Source: Mycolicibacterium sp. YH-1
GTDB lineage: Bacteria; Actinomycetota; Actinomycetes; Mycobacteriales; Mycobacteriaceae
DNA: 64,000 nt
Direction: 5' to 3'
NCBI RefSeq assembly: GCF_022557175.1
Contig: NZ_CP092915.1
Span: forward strand, 1,860,001-1,924,000
Both the position numbers and the translations under genes were made by a program. Shown piece by piece: positions 1 through 10,178 of the stretch. Positions within the stretch are counted from its first letter, which is position 1. Every line of letters starts with the position of its first letter. Below the pieces are notes generated by a model, which made no database searches, was not told the DNA's origin, and worked only from the letters and a program-made list of their open reading frames with translations.

Positions 1-590
1 TGCTCAACATAGTGTCGGGTATTGAGACGCACACGTCGGGCACGGTGGCGCTGAAATCCGGTGACCGCGACGCCCGTGTCGGGTACGTCTTCCAGGATCC
101 GCGGCTGCTGCCGTGGCGCACGGTGATGGCGAATCTCGGCTTCGTCCAGCACGAGCGGGAGGGCTGGCAGGAGCGTGCGAGGCACTATCTGGACCTGGTC
201 GGGCTGAGCCACTGCGCGGACCGCTTCCCCTCCCAGCTGTCGGGTGGCCAGCAGCAACGCATCGGCATCGCTCGGGCCTTCGCGGTGGAACCCGATGTGC
301 TGCTGATGGACGAGCCGTTCAGCCACCTCGATGCGATGACGTCGCGCACACTGCGCGAGCATCTCGAGCGGATCTGGCTGGAGTCCCGACGCACCGTGAT
401 GTTCGTGACCCACGACGTCACGGAGGCCGTGCAACTGTCCGACCGGATCGTCGTGCTCGCTCCTGGTGGCCGGGTGCACGAGGTGATCGACGTCGATCTC
501 CCGCGGCCGCGCCGGGCCTCCGATCCGGCCGTCGCGGTTCTGCAGGCCGAGGTGCTGGCTCGCTTCGAGACTTTGGAGGCGGCGGCGTGA
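1..590 (+). CDS. ABC transporter ATPase, nitrate/sulfonate/taurine type (5' truncated)
   Basis: Cytoplasmic ATPase of an SsuB/TauB-type importer. The reading frame is already open at base 3 and begins LNIVSG, which normally follows directly after the Walker A loop, so the P-loop lies upstream of the window. Visible are the Q-loop (VFQDPRLLPW), signature LSGGQQQR, Walker B LLMDEPF with the catalytic Glu, D-loop and switch His (VTHD). The GTG at position 12 is not a real start. The stop overlaps the next gene's start (GTGA), so it belongs to the operon running to 3,236. Substrate is not readable; the downstream hydroxylase and amidohydrolase suggest a small aromatic or heterocyclic compound. 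Confidence 0.9.
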   Translation, partial: LNIVSGIETHTSGTVALKSGDRDARVGYVFQDPRLLPWRTVMANLGFVQHEREGWQERARHYLDLVGLSHCADRFPSQLSGGQQQRIGIARAFAVEPDVLLMDEPFSHLDAMTSRTLREHLERIWLESRRTVMFVTHDVTEAVQLSDRIVVLAPGGRVHEVIDVDLPRPRRASDPAVAVLQAEVLARFETLEAAA

Positions 591-1579
591 CATCCCGTAT
601 TCGGCAGGGCCCCATCGACGTCCACGCCCACTGGCTGCCCGAGGATCTGTTCGGGCTGCCGCCGGGCTCTCCGGTGCCGCCGCTGAACGGTCGCGACGGT
701 CAACTGCACCTCGGTGACCTTCCGCTGTCGATCGAGACGGCCGCCATGTGCGATATCGACCGCGTGATCGCTGACACCGATGCCGCCGGGCTCGGCTCCC
801 GGGTGCTCTCGGCGCCCCCGTTCGCCTTCCCGGTCGCGGCCGCCCCAGGCGTCGACGACTACGTGGGTGCGTTCAACGCGGAACTCGCCAAGGTGTGCAG
901 TGACAGCGCGGGCCGACTGCTCGGGCTCGGTCTGGTGACTCTGCACGATCCCGACGCCGCGCGACAGCAGATGGCCGCGCTCGCTCGTTCGGGGTCGGTG
1001 CGCGGCATCGCGGTGCCACCGCTGCTTGGGCACACCTCCTTCGACGTCGAGCCGATGCGCGACCTGCTGCGGTTCGCCGTCGAGAGCGACCTGGCGGTGC
1101 TGGTGCACCCGATGCAGCTGCCGCGCCCCGAGTGGTCGTCCTACTACCTGGCCAACCTCATTGGCAATCCGGTCGAAACTGCCACGGCGGCAGCGGCACT
1201 GGTGCTCGGCGGGGTGCTCGAGGAACTGCCCGGGCTGCGGATCTGTCTGCTGCACGGCGGTGGCTGCGCGCCCGCGCTGGTGGGTCGTTGGCAGCACGGC
1301 TGGCAGCAGCGCGCGGACGTGCGCAGTGGGCAGACCCGCGCGCCGCGAGAGGGTTTCGCCGCACTGTGGTTCGACACCCTCACTCACGACGGCCCTGCAC
1401 TCGATCTTCTGCGTGCGCACTCCGACCCATCGCATCTGATGTGCGGCAGTGACTATCCGTTCGATATGGGGGTGGCACGCCCCCTCGACCTGCCGCATGA
1501 CGGGGGTATCGACGACGTCGCCCTCGAGCGCAACGCCCGAGCCTTTCTGGGCCTGGACCTAGGAGAGAAGCATGAGTGA
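587..1579 (+). CDS. Amidohydrolase-2 family protein (ACMSD-like)
   Basis: Metal-dependent hydrolase or decarboxylase of the aminocarboxymuconate-semialdehyde decarboxylase superfamily, 330 aa. The N-terminal metal motif IDVHAHWLPED (HxH) is present, with later histidines in VLVHPMQ and ICLLHGGG, and the C-terminal metal Asp in CGSDYPFDMG. GTG at 587 is chosen because it overlaps the ATPase stop and places the HxH motif about 10 residues in. Its 3' end overlaps the flavin hydroxylase by 8 nt, so the two are coupled. The family includes ring-cleavage-product decarboxylases and hydrolases, which fits a catabolic operon; the actual substrate is unknown. Confidence 0.82.
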   Translation: MTSRIRQGPIDVHAHWLPEDLFGLPPGSPVPPLNGRDGQLHLGDLPLSIETAAMCDIDRVIADTDAAGLGSRVLSAPPFAFPVAAAPGVDDYVGAFNAELAKVCSDSAGRLLGLGLVTLHDPDAARQQMAALARSGSVRGIAVPPLLGHTSFDVEPMRDLLRFAVESDLAVLVHPMQLPRPEWSSYYLANLIGNPVETATAAAALVLGGVLEELPGLRICLLHGGGCAPALVGRWQHGWQQRADVRSGQTRAPREGFAALWFDTLTHDGPALDLLRAHSDPSHLMCGSDYPFDMGVARPLDLPHDGGIDDVALERNARAFLGLDLGEKHE

Positions 1580-2786
1580 CGGACACATGAACACTCGGCA
1601 GGACTGGTCGGGGCATCGCGCGCTGGTGATCGGCGGATCGATCGGTGGGCTGACGACGGCACTTCTGCTGCGCCGGCTGGGGTTCGACGTCTCGGTGTTC
1701 GAGCGCACGCCGACCAACCTCGACGGCCGTGGCGGCGGCATTGTCCTGCAGCCCGACACGCTGCGCTGGTTCGTCGAGTGCAGCGACCAGCACCCCGAAC
1801 AGGTCAGTACATCAACGCATTACGTGCAGTATCTGGATCGGTCGAACCGGATCGTGCACCGCGACGACGCGCCGTGGAGCTACACCTCGTGGGGGACGTT
1901 CTACCGGGCGCTACTCGCCGACTTCGGGATGGACGACTACCACCTCGGTGAGTACGCGGCGGGCTTCGACGAGGATGCCGACGGTGTGGAGGTGCGCTTC
2001 ACCTCGGGTCGCCGAGAGCGCGCCGAACTCGTGGTGTTCGCCGACGGGATCGGCTCGCCGAGCCGGCGGCGCATCTCTCCGGGCACCCGCATGGAGTACT
2101 CGGGATACGTCGGCTGGCGCGGCACGGTGCCCGAGCGCGAGGTGTCGCCGGAGACCTTCGAGCTGCTGCACGACTCGATCACGTACAGCGTGGGTCCTCA
2201 CACGCACATCAACGTGTATCCGATTCCGTCGACCGACGGCGGCCTCGCGGTGGGCGAGCGACTGCTGAATTACGTGTGGTATCGAAACGTGGCCGAGGGT
2301 CACGAACTGGACGAGCTGATGACCGACAAGCGCGGTTTCCTGGCGGGAGTGTCGCTGCACCCCGGTCAGGTGCAGGATCGCTTCGTCGACGAGATGCGCT
2401 CGGCAGCAACCGAGTTACTCGCACCGGCGGCTGCCGAGGTGGTGCTGCGCACCGAGCAGCCCTACCTGCAGGCCGTGTACGACGCCGGAGCGCAGCGGAT
2501 GGCGCTGGGCCGCGTCGCGCTGGTCGGGGATGCGGCCAGCGCCGCTCGGCCGCACGCCGCGGCGGGTACCGCCAAGGCCGCCGCGAACGCGTGGGCGCTG
2601 TATGACGCGCTGTCCGACAGCGGTGATATCGCCGAGGCGCTGGCGAAGTGGGAGCCCGGACAGCTCGAACTCGGCCAACGGCTTCTGCAGCGCGTCAAGG
2701 ACATGGGCACGCGATCCCAGGTGGACTGCACCTGGTGGCCCGGTGACCCCGACAACCGGTTCGGCCTGTACGGCCCGGGCCACTAG
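1572..2786 (+). CDS. FAD-dependent aromatic hydroxylase (2,6-dihydroxypyridine hydroxylase-like)
   Basis: Group A flavin monooxygenase, 404 aa, expected to hydroxylate an aromatic or pyridine ring using NAD(P)H and oxygen. The dinucleotide-binding motif VIGGSIGGLTTALLLR is near the N terminus, followed by the FERTP acidic strand end and a GGGIVLQPD segment typical of the dihydroxypyridine/salicylate hydroxylase branch. The second FAD motif (ALVGDAASAARP) lies near residue 318. An RBS (AGGAGA) precedes ATG 1572; a second in-frame ATG lies at 1587. Position between an amidohydrolase and a cupin supports a degradation operon. The specific ring substrate is inference. Confidence 0.85.
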   Translation: MSDGHMNTRQDWSGHRALVIGGSIGGLTTALLLRRLGFDVSVFERTPTNLDGRGGGIVLQPDTLRWFVECSDQHPEQVSTSTHYVQYLDRSNRIVHRDDAPWSYTSWGTFYRALLADFGMDDYHLGEYAAGFDEDADGVEVRFTSGRRERAELVVFADGIGSPSRRRISPGTRMEYSGYVGWRGTVPEREVSPETFELLHDSITYSVGPHTHINVYPIPSTDGGLAVGERLLNYVWYRNVAEGHELDELMTDKRGFLAGVSLHPGQVQDRFVDEMRSAATELLAPAAAEVVLRTEQPYLQAVYDAGAQRMALGRVALVGDAASAARPHAAAGTAKAAANAWALYDALSDSGDIAEALAKWEPGQLELGQRLLQRVKDMGTRSQVDCTWWPGDPDNRFGLYGPGH

Positions 2787-2801
2787 TAGTGGAGGAATGA
2801 C

Positions 2802-3236
2802 ATGACCAGTACTCCTGACTTCCTGACCGATGCGCCGCTCGCGGGCGAGTTGGTCGGCACGGACTTCGAGGGATGGCCCGAGGACCTGCGTGCCGAGTTC
2901 GATGCGCACTCGCATGACGGTCACGTCGGTTCGCGCCTGCTGAGCGAGAACGACCGCGTGCGGGTGTGGGAGATCCGGCTGGCGCCGGGGGAGCGGTTCC
3001 ACGCGCACCGGCACGTGCTGGACTACTTCTGGACCGCCGTCAACGCGGGGCGGAGCAGGCAGCACACCTCAGACGGCACGACGCGTGAGGTGTCCTACGG
3101 TGCGGGTGAGACGCGGCACTTCACATTCGGCGCCGGTGAGTACCTGCTGCACGACATCGAGAACGTCGGCGGTGGCGACCTGGTGTTCACCACCGTCGAG
3201 CACGTGGACTCGGCGAACCCGCCACTGCCGCTCTGA
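2802..3236 (+). CDS. Cupin-domain protein
   Basis: Small single-domain cupin, 144 aa. The first cupin motif is visible as ERFHAHRHVLDYFW (paired His) and the second as LLHDIENVGGGDLVF. A strong GGAGG ribosome-binding site sits 8 nt before the ATG, 15 bp after the hydroxylase stop, so it is the last gene of the operon. Single cupins in such operons may be isomerases, hydrolases or non-catalytic stabilising proteins. Nothing in the sequence fixes which. Confidence 0.8.
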   Translation: MTSTPDFLTDAPLAGELVGTDFEGWPEDLRAEFDAHSHDGHVGSRLLSENDRVRVWEIRLAPGERFHAHRHVLDYFWTAVNAGRSRQHTSDGTTREVSYGAGETRHFTFGAGEYLLHDIENVGGGDLVFTTVEHVDSANPPLPL

Positions 3237-3258
3237 GCGCTCCGGACTCACCGAGCCG

Positions 3259-3684
3259 CTAGGCCTCGAGGGCCGCCAAGGCCTCGCGCAGAATGCGCCC
3301 GGTGGCCTCGCGGTCCGGGTCCCGACGCACCACTAGGCCCTTGGCCAGTGCCAGTTTGTCGCCGTTGTGCCGCGGCGTCACATGCAGGTGGACGTGGAAA
3401 ACGCTCTGGAAGGCCGCCTTGCCGTCATTGATGGCGATGTTGTTGCCATCGGCCCGCAGCTCCGAGGCCCGGGCGGCCTGGCCGATGCGCTGGCCGATGC
3501 GCACCATGTCGGCGAGCGTCGATGGTGGCGTGTCGGTGAGGTCGACGGTGTGGCGCTTGGGAATCACCAGGGTGTGGCCCCGGACGATGGGCCGGATGTC
3601 GAGGATCGCCAGGTAGTCGTCGTCCTCGTGCACCCGGATGGCGGGCGCCTCACCGGCGACGATGGCGCAGAACACACATGACAT
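3259..3684 (-). CDS. HIT-family nucleotide hydrolase/transferase (Rv1262c-like)
   Basis: Histidine-triad protein, 141 aa, with the catalytic motif HVHLHVTPR near residue 98 and an N-terminal CVFCAIVAGE (CxxC, the zinc site of the Hint branch). Family members hydrolyse AMP-linked substrates such as adenosine phosphoramidates. The start is the ATG giving MSCVFCAI; upstream codons are low-complexity and not conserved-looking. It converges on the cupin operon with only 22 bp between stops. Together with the amidase and cyclase further on, it reproduces the M. tuberculosis order HIT-amidase-cyclase (Rv1262c-Rv1264). Confidence 0.9.
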   Translation of the reverse strand: MSCVFCAIVAGEAPAIRVHEDDDYLAILDIRPIVRGHTLVIPKRHTVDLTDTPPSTLADMVRIGQRIGQAARASELRADGNNIAINDGKAAFQSVFHVHLHVTPRHNGDKLALAKGLVVRRDPDREATGRILREALAALEA

Positions 3685-3706
3685 GTCGCCACCGTAGCGG
3701 GCAACC

Positions 3707-4186
3707 TCAGACGTTCTCCGTTGCCCACTGCGCCAGCCGGCGGTCGCGCTCGGCCGGGTCGACATCCTCGACGCGCGTCATCACCGCCCAGCGCTGCCCG
3801 AACGGATCGACGATCGAGGCGAACCGGTCGCCGGTGACGAAGGTCTGCACGGCCTCGCGGATGGTCGCGCCCGCCGCCTCGGCCCCTGCCACCACATCGT
3901 CGACGTCGGGGCAGTACAGCACGATCGAGTGCGTGACCGTCTCGCCGCGTGCCGGGGCCGCGAGGCCGTAGTCGGTGTTGGGGTCCGACAGCTGTAACCG
4001 TCCGTTGCCGAAGTCGAGTTCGGCGTGCGCTATCTCATCGCCGCGCGCACCGCCGGGCATGTCCATCCTCTCCAGGAGTTTCGCGCCGAAGACCTCGACG
4101 TAGAAGTCGATGGCCGCCGCGGCGCCGTCGATGACGATGAAGGGGGTCAGGCTGGTGTAGCCCTCCGGAATTGGCTTAACGCTCAT
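3707..4186 (-). CDS. VOC-family (PhnB/glyoxalase-like) protein
   Basis: 159-aa vicinal-oxygen-chelate protein. The N-terminal beta-alpha-beta module (TPFIVIDGAAAAIDFYVEVF) and the C-terminal DPFGQRWAVMTR strand are typical of PhnB/YdcJ-like VOC proteins. Start chosen at the ATG for MSVKPIPEGY; the upstream extension is not protein-like. It lies 22 bp upstream of the HIT gene on the same strand, so the two may be co-transcribed. No enzymatic function can be assigned; family members range from lyases to resistance proteins. Confidence 0.8.
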   Translation of the reverse strand: MSVKPIPEGYTSLTPFIVIDGAAAAIDFYVEVFGAKLLERMDMPGGARGDEIAHAELDFGNGRLQLSDPNTDYGLAAPARGETVTHSIVLYCPDVDDVVAGAEAAGATIREAVQTFVTGDRFASIVDPFGQRWAVMTRVEDVDPAERDRRLAQWATENV

Positions 4187-4272
4187 GACCACCACTGTCG
4201 CGCTGGCCCCGCTGCGGACGCTTGGAAAAACGCGACACGCGGTACGACCCGTGGCCATCGTAGGGTTGGCAC

Positions 4273-5085
4273 ATGGCCAAGAGCGCGCCTGAACTCGGCG
4301 TTGTGGGGCGGGCCCACACGACGTCGCTGTTCGATATCGCACGGTGGGCGCCGTCGGCCGATGCCTCGAGGTGGATCGAGCACTTCTGGTCGGTCGACTG
4401 GGATCTGACCGGCCGGCCCTCACACACCAGCGCGGTCATCACCTTCCCCGCCATGCACATCACCCACGAGTGGGGCACCGACTCGCCGCGGCACGGGTTT
4501 CCGCTGCCCAACACCCTCATTCACGGTGTGGTTGACGAGGTCTTCACGACGACGCTGTCGGGCCGAGGTTCGGTGGTCGGCGTGCGCTTCCGTCCCGGTG
4601 GCTTCGCCGCCCGCTTCGGCCGCGACGCGAGTTCGTACACGGGGCTCGTCACGCCCACCGTTGATGAGTTGTTCAACGAGCCAGTGACTTTCGAGGACGA
4701 TATCGCCGCCGCGGCGAGCCGCCTGGACGAGGTGATCTCGGCATGTGACCACGGACCCGACGAGACCTACCGGGCGCTGACGGCACTGGTCGACCGCATC
4801 CGCGACGACGACCGACTGCACCGCGTCGAGCAGGTCATGCGCCTCTCGCCGTGGAGCGCGCGCACCACCCAGCGGGTTTTCCGCCGCTACGTCGGGGTGC
4901 CGGTCAAGTGGGTGCTGTGTCGCTACCGACTGCAGCACGCGGCGCTCGCGATCGAGACGGACCCGACCGCCGACTTCGCCGATCTGGCCGTGCGATGCGG
5001 CTGGTATGACCAGGCGCACTTCATCAACGACTTCCGGTCGATGCTCGGATGCACGCCAGGTGAATACGCCACGAGGCACGGTTAG
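4273..5085 (+). CDS. AraC-family transcriptional regulator
   Basis: 270-aa regulator. The first about 110 residues form a beta-rich sensor-like domain (DUF6597 type, with SVVGVRFRPGGFAARFG), and the C-terminal third is an AraC/XylS double helix-turn-helix with the hallmark CGWYDQAHFINDFRSMLGCTPGEY. It is divergent from the VOC/HIT pair, with 86 bp between start codons. The amidase starts 18 bp after its stop, so the two are probably read together. Effector unknown; no operator was recognised in the short divergent gap. Confidence 0.88.
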   Translation: MAKSAPELGVVGRAHTTSLFDIARWAPSADASRWIEHFWSVDWDLTGRPSHTSAVITFPAMHITHEWGTDSPRHGFPLPNTLIHGVVDEVFTTTLSGRGSVVGVRFRPGGFAARFGRDASSYTGLVTPTVDELFNEPVTFEDDIAAAASRLDEVISACDHGPDETYRALTALVDRIRDDDRLHRVEQVMRLSPWSARTTQRVFRRYVGVPVKWVLCRYRLQHAALAIETDPTADFADLAVRCGWYDQAHFINDFRSMLGCTPGEYATRHG

Positions 5086-5103
5086 CTCACTACGCTGACC
5101 GAG

Positions 5104-7794
<2,691 letters not shown>

Positions 7795-7807
<13 letters not shown>

Positions 7808-7821
7808 GGGATCAGCTCTAG
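7795..7821. repeat. 13-bp tandem duplication across a stop codon
   Basis: The sequence ggatcagctctag occurs at 7795-7807 and again at 7809-7821. The first copy carries the stop codon of the L7/L12-like gene. It looks like a slippage duplication lying just outside the coding region, and so without effect on the protein. Confidence 0.8.
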
Positions 7822-7839
7822 TGGATCGGCGGTAAGCCG

Positions 7840-8277
7840 CTACAGGCTGTGCAATGCGTCGACGAGCGGCGCGAGTTCGGGTTGTTCGGCGGCCTCCCCG
7901 AGTGCCTGTTTCAGCACACGGTCGTGGTGCGGACGGGCCAGGTCCAGAAGCTGCCGCCCCTCGGGCGTCAGCTCGGTGTAGATGCCGCGCCGGTCGTCCT
8001 GGCATAGGTAGCGCCCGAGAAGCCCACGCTCCTCGAGACGATTGACCAGCCGCGTCGTCGCGCTCGAACTCAGCGCCGTCGCGCGGGCCAGCTGCTGCAT
8101 TCTCATGTGCCAGCCGTCCTGTCGGCTCAGTGCATCCAGGACCGTGTACTCGACGACGGACAGCCCGTGCTCGGCCTGTAACACCTTCTCCAGCGCTGCT
8201 TCCAGATGGCCGTGCAGCGCCGCCAGTGTTCGCCATCCCCGAGCACGGATCTCGACGGCGTCATCGGCGATGCCCAT
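7840..8277 (-). CDS. MarR-family transcriptional repressor
   Basis: 145-aa winged-helix regulator. The recognition region reads MQQLARATALSSSATTRLVNRLEERGLL, followed by the wing (LCQDDRRGIYTELTPEGRQLL). The ATG at 8277 is preceded by GGAGG at 8 nt and is preferred over a longer start. It is divergent from an MFS exporter and the shared 134-bp gap contains a perfect 16-bp inverted repeat. By family precedent it represses both genes and is released by a ligand that the pump exports. Confidence 0.9.
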   Translation of the reverse strand: MGIADDAVEIRARGWRTLAALHGHLEAALEKVLQAEHGLSVVEYTVLDALSRQDGWHMRMQQLARATALSSSATTRLVNRLEERGLLGRYLCQDDRRGIYTELTPEGRQLLDLARPHHDRVLKQALGEAAEQPELAPLVDALHSL

Positions 8278-8332
8278 GGAGTCCTCCAGCTGTGTTGACC
8301 ACGTCACACACTACCAGCTTGCGCCGATATCA

Positions 8333-8374
8333 CGCGTGTGCAACTATCGATCACCGAAGATAGTTGCACACGCG
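8333..8374. promoter_or_regulatory. 16-bp perfect inverted repeat, probable MarR operator
   Basis: Left arm cgcgtgtgcaactatc (8333-8348) and right arm gatagttgcacacgcg (8359-8374) are exact reverse complements separated by 10 bp. The site lies 38 bp before the MFS start and 55 bp before the MarR start, as expected for a repressor controlling both divergent promoters. The TTGCACA half-sites resemble MarR-type boxes. Confidence 0.85.
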
Positions 8375-8411
8375 CTATAGAGGCGTGCGACGCTACCGAA
8401 GGAGGGGCCCG

Positions 8412-9611
8412 GTGCCCAAGGGACTGATAGCGCTGGCGATCGGCGGATTCGGCATCGGCCTGACCGAATTCGTCATCATGGGACTGCTGCCGGACATCGC
8501 CACGGAGTTCGCGGTGACCGAGGCCGTCGCCGGCTGGCTGATCTCCGGTTATGCGCTGGCGGTCGTCGTCGGCGCGCTGATCGTGACAGCCGCGGTGACA
8601 CGCCTTCCCCGCAAACCAGTGCTCATCGGGCTGCTCGCGTTGTTCATCGCCGGAAATCTCCTGTCGGCCCTGGCCCCGAGCTACTCGGTCCTGATGAGCG
8701 GTCGCGTTCTGGCCGCACTGTGCCACGGCGCGTTCTTCGGCATTGGATCGGTGGTCGCGGCGAATATGGTTCCCGCCCACCGCAAGGCGGGTGCGATCGC
8801 CATCATGTTCACCGGGCTCACCGCGGCCAACGTCCTCGGTGTGCCGTTTGGCACCCTGCTGGGTCAGCAGTTCGGCTGGCGGGCGACGTTCTGGGCGATC
8901 ACGCTCATCGGGGTGCTCGCCGTAGTCGGCATCGCCGCCCTGGTGCCAAGGGATGAATCATCGGAGGCACCAGCCAGTCTGCGACGTGAGCTGCGAGCCT
9001 TCACACGCCTTCAAGTGTGGCTGTCGATCGCGGTGACCATCCTCGGGTTCGGCGGCATGTTCGGCGCGTTCACCTACATCGCCTACACCCTGACCGAGGT
9101 CTCGGGCTTCGCGTCCTCGACCGTGCCGTGGCTGCTGGTGTTGTTCGGCGTGGGGCTCTTCGTCGGAAATGTCTTCGGCGGCAAGGCCGCCGACCGGTCG
9201 GTCGACCGAACCCTCATCGTGTTCATCGGTGCCCTGATTGTCATCCTGGTGGCGTTTGCGCTCACCGCGCACAGCCGACCCGCCACGATCGTCGCGCTGC
9301 TGTTGATGGGAGCCGCCGGTTTCGGCAGTGTCCCCGCACTGCAGATGCGTGTCATGACGTTCGCCGACGACGCGCCAACGATGGCGTCGGCGGCCAACAT
9401 CGGCGCGTTCAACCTCGGCAACGCACTCGGTGCCTGGATCGGCGGTCTGGCGATCACCGCCGGGCTTGGTTACACCTCACCCATCTGGGCCGGCGCCGCA
9501 CTGACCGCCACCGCTCTTCTCGTTATCCTCACCGCGACCGCCCTGAGCGCCAGGCGGGCGTCAAGCCGGCCGGAATCGGCGTCCGCAGCATGCGTTCCGG
9601 CGTCGCTCTAG
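8412..9611 (+). CDS. MFS drug/metabolite exporter (DHA1, AraJ/Cmx-like)
   Basis: 399-aa integral membrane protein with about 12 hydrophobic segments. The N terminus (GLTEFVIMGLLPDIA) and the loop after TM2 (TRLPRKPVLI) are typical of the DHA1 arabinose-efflux/chloramphenicol branch. The GTG at 8412 follows a GGAGG RBS by 7 nt and puts TM1 at the very N terminus. Divergent from MarR over the inverted repeat at 8333-8374. Probably proton-driven efflux of small lipophilic compounds; substrate unknown. Its last codons overlap the convergent glycosylase gene by 4 bp. Confidence 0.88.
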   Translation: MPKGLIALAIGGFGIGLTEFVIMGLLPDIATEFAVTEAVAGWLISGYALAVVVGALIVTAAVTRLPRKPVLIGLLALFIAGNLLSALAPSYSVLMSGRVLAALCHGAFFGIGSVVAANMVPAHRKAGAIAIMFTGLTAANVLGVPFGTLLGQQFGWRATFWAITLIGVLAVVGIAALVPRDESSEAPASLRRELRAFTRLQVWLSIAVTILGFGGMFGAFTYIAYTLTEVSGFASSTVPWLLVLFGVGLFVGNVFGGKAADRSVDRTLIVFIGALIVILVAFALTAHSRPATIVALLLMGAAGFGSVPALQMRVMTFADDAPTMASAANIGAFNLGNALGAWIGGLAITAGLGYTSPIWAGAALTATALLVILTATALSARRASSRPESASAACVPASL

Positions 9612-10102
9612 AGTTCAAGGATCTCCCGCCACGCGGCCAGCTTGGCGGCCACCGGCATGGTGTGTGCCGGGCTCGTCGACGGCAGCCGCGCATACGTCAC
9701 TCGGGCGCTCACGCGGACCAGGCGCCGGTAGTTGGTCTCGGCTGCGCCACCGGTGAAGAAGACCCGGGAGATTTCCGGATGTGAATCGAAGAAGGACTCG
9801 AAGTCGTTGGGCACCATGCTGTCCCGTTCGACAGCGGAGTCCAGGCTGCCGACTCGTCGGCAGTGCTGCAGGACATCCCACACGGCGACGCCGCGCTCCA
9901 CCAGGGCGGCTGTGCGCTCGGCGTACGGGGCGGCCGGATCGAATCCGTACAACTCGCCCGCGATACGCCAGAACGCGTTGCGTGGATTGCCGTAGTACTG
10001 CTGGGTTTGTAGCGACAGCACGCTGGGTGCGTTGCCGAGAATGAGCACCGTGGGCCGCCCGCCGACGATCGGAGGCAACCCCGCAACCTCGGGTGCGCGC
10101 AC
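9608..10102 (-). CDS. Hypoxanthine-DNA glycosylase-like protein (UDG superfamily family 6)
   Basis: About 164-aa DNA-repair glycosylase. Motif 1 reads LILGNAPSVLSLQTQQYYGNPRNAFWRI, where the QQYY.NPRNAFW string is the signature of deoxyinosine/hypoxanthine glycosylases, and motif 2 reads LPSTSPAHT. The frame stays open to a GTG at 10162, but that extension would run through the hairpin at 10126-10162 and is Pro-rich, so GTG 10102 (or TTG 10117) is preferred; neither has a good RBS. Predicted to excise hypoxanthine from deaminated DNA. The name rests on motifs only. Confidence 0.75.
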   Translation of the reverse strand: MRAPEVAGLPPIVGGRPTVLILGNAPSVLSLQTQQYYGNPRNAFWRIAGELYGFDPAAPYAERTAALVERGVAVWDVLQHCRRVGSLDSAVERDSMVPNDFESFFDSHPEISRVFFTGGAAETNYRRLVRVSARVTYARLPSTSPAHTMPVAAKLAAWREILEL

Positions 10103-10125
10103 ACCACTGTCTACCAAAGCAACTG

Positions 10126-10162
10126 GTGGAGCCACACCCGGGGGAGGCGGGTGTGGCTCCAC
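10126..10162 (-). terminator. Hairpin terminator after the flavin monooxygenase gene
   Basis: Arms gtggagccacacccg (10126-10140) and cgggtgtggctccac (10148-10162) are perfectly complementary over 15 bp with a 7-nt loop. It starts 17 nt beyond the monooxygenase stop (10179) on the minus strand. No U-tract follows, which is common in mycobacteria. It also overlaps the longest possible N terminus of the glycosylase. Confidence 0.7.
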
Positions 10163-10178
10163 GAGATCGCCATGGCAC

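Noticed and set aside
185..1498. 437-codon minus-strand open frame opposite the ATPase and amidohydrolase
   Set aside because: No domains, unusual composition, and it spans two real genes on the other strand.
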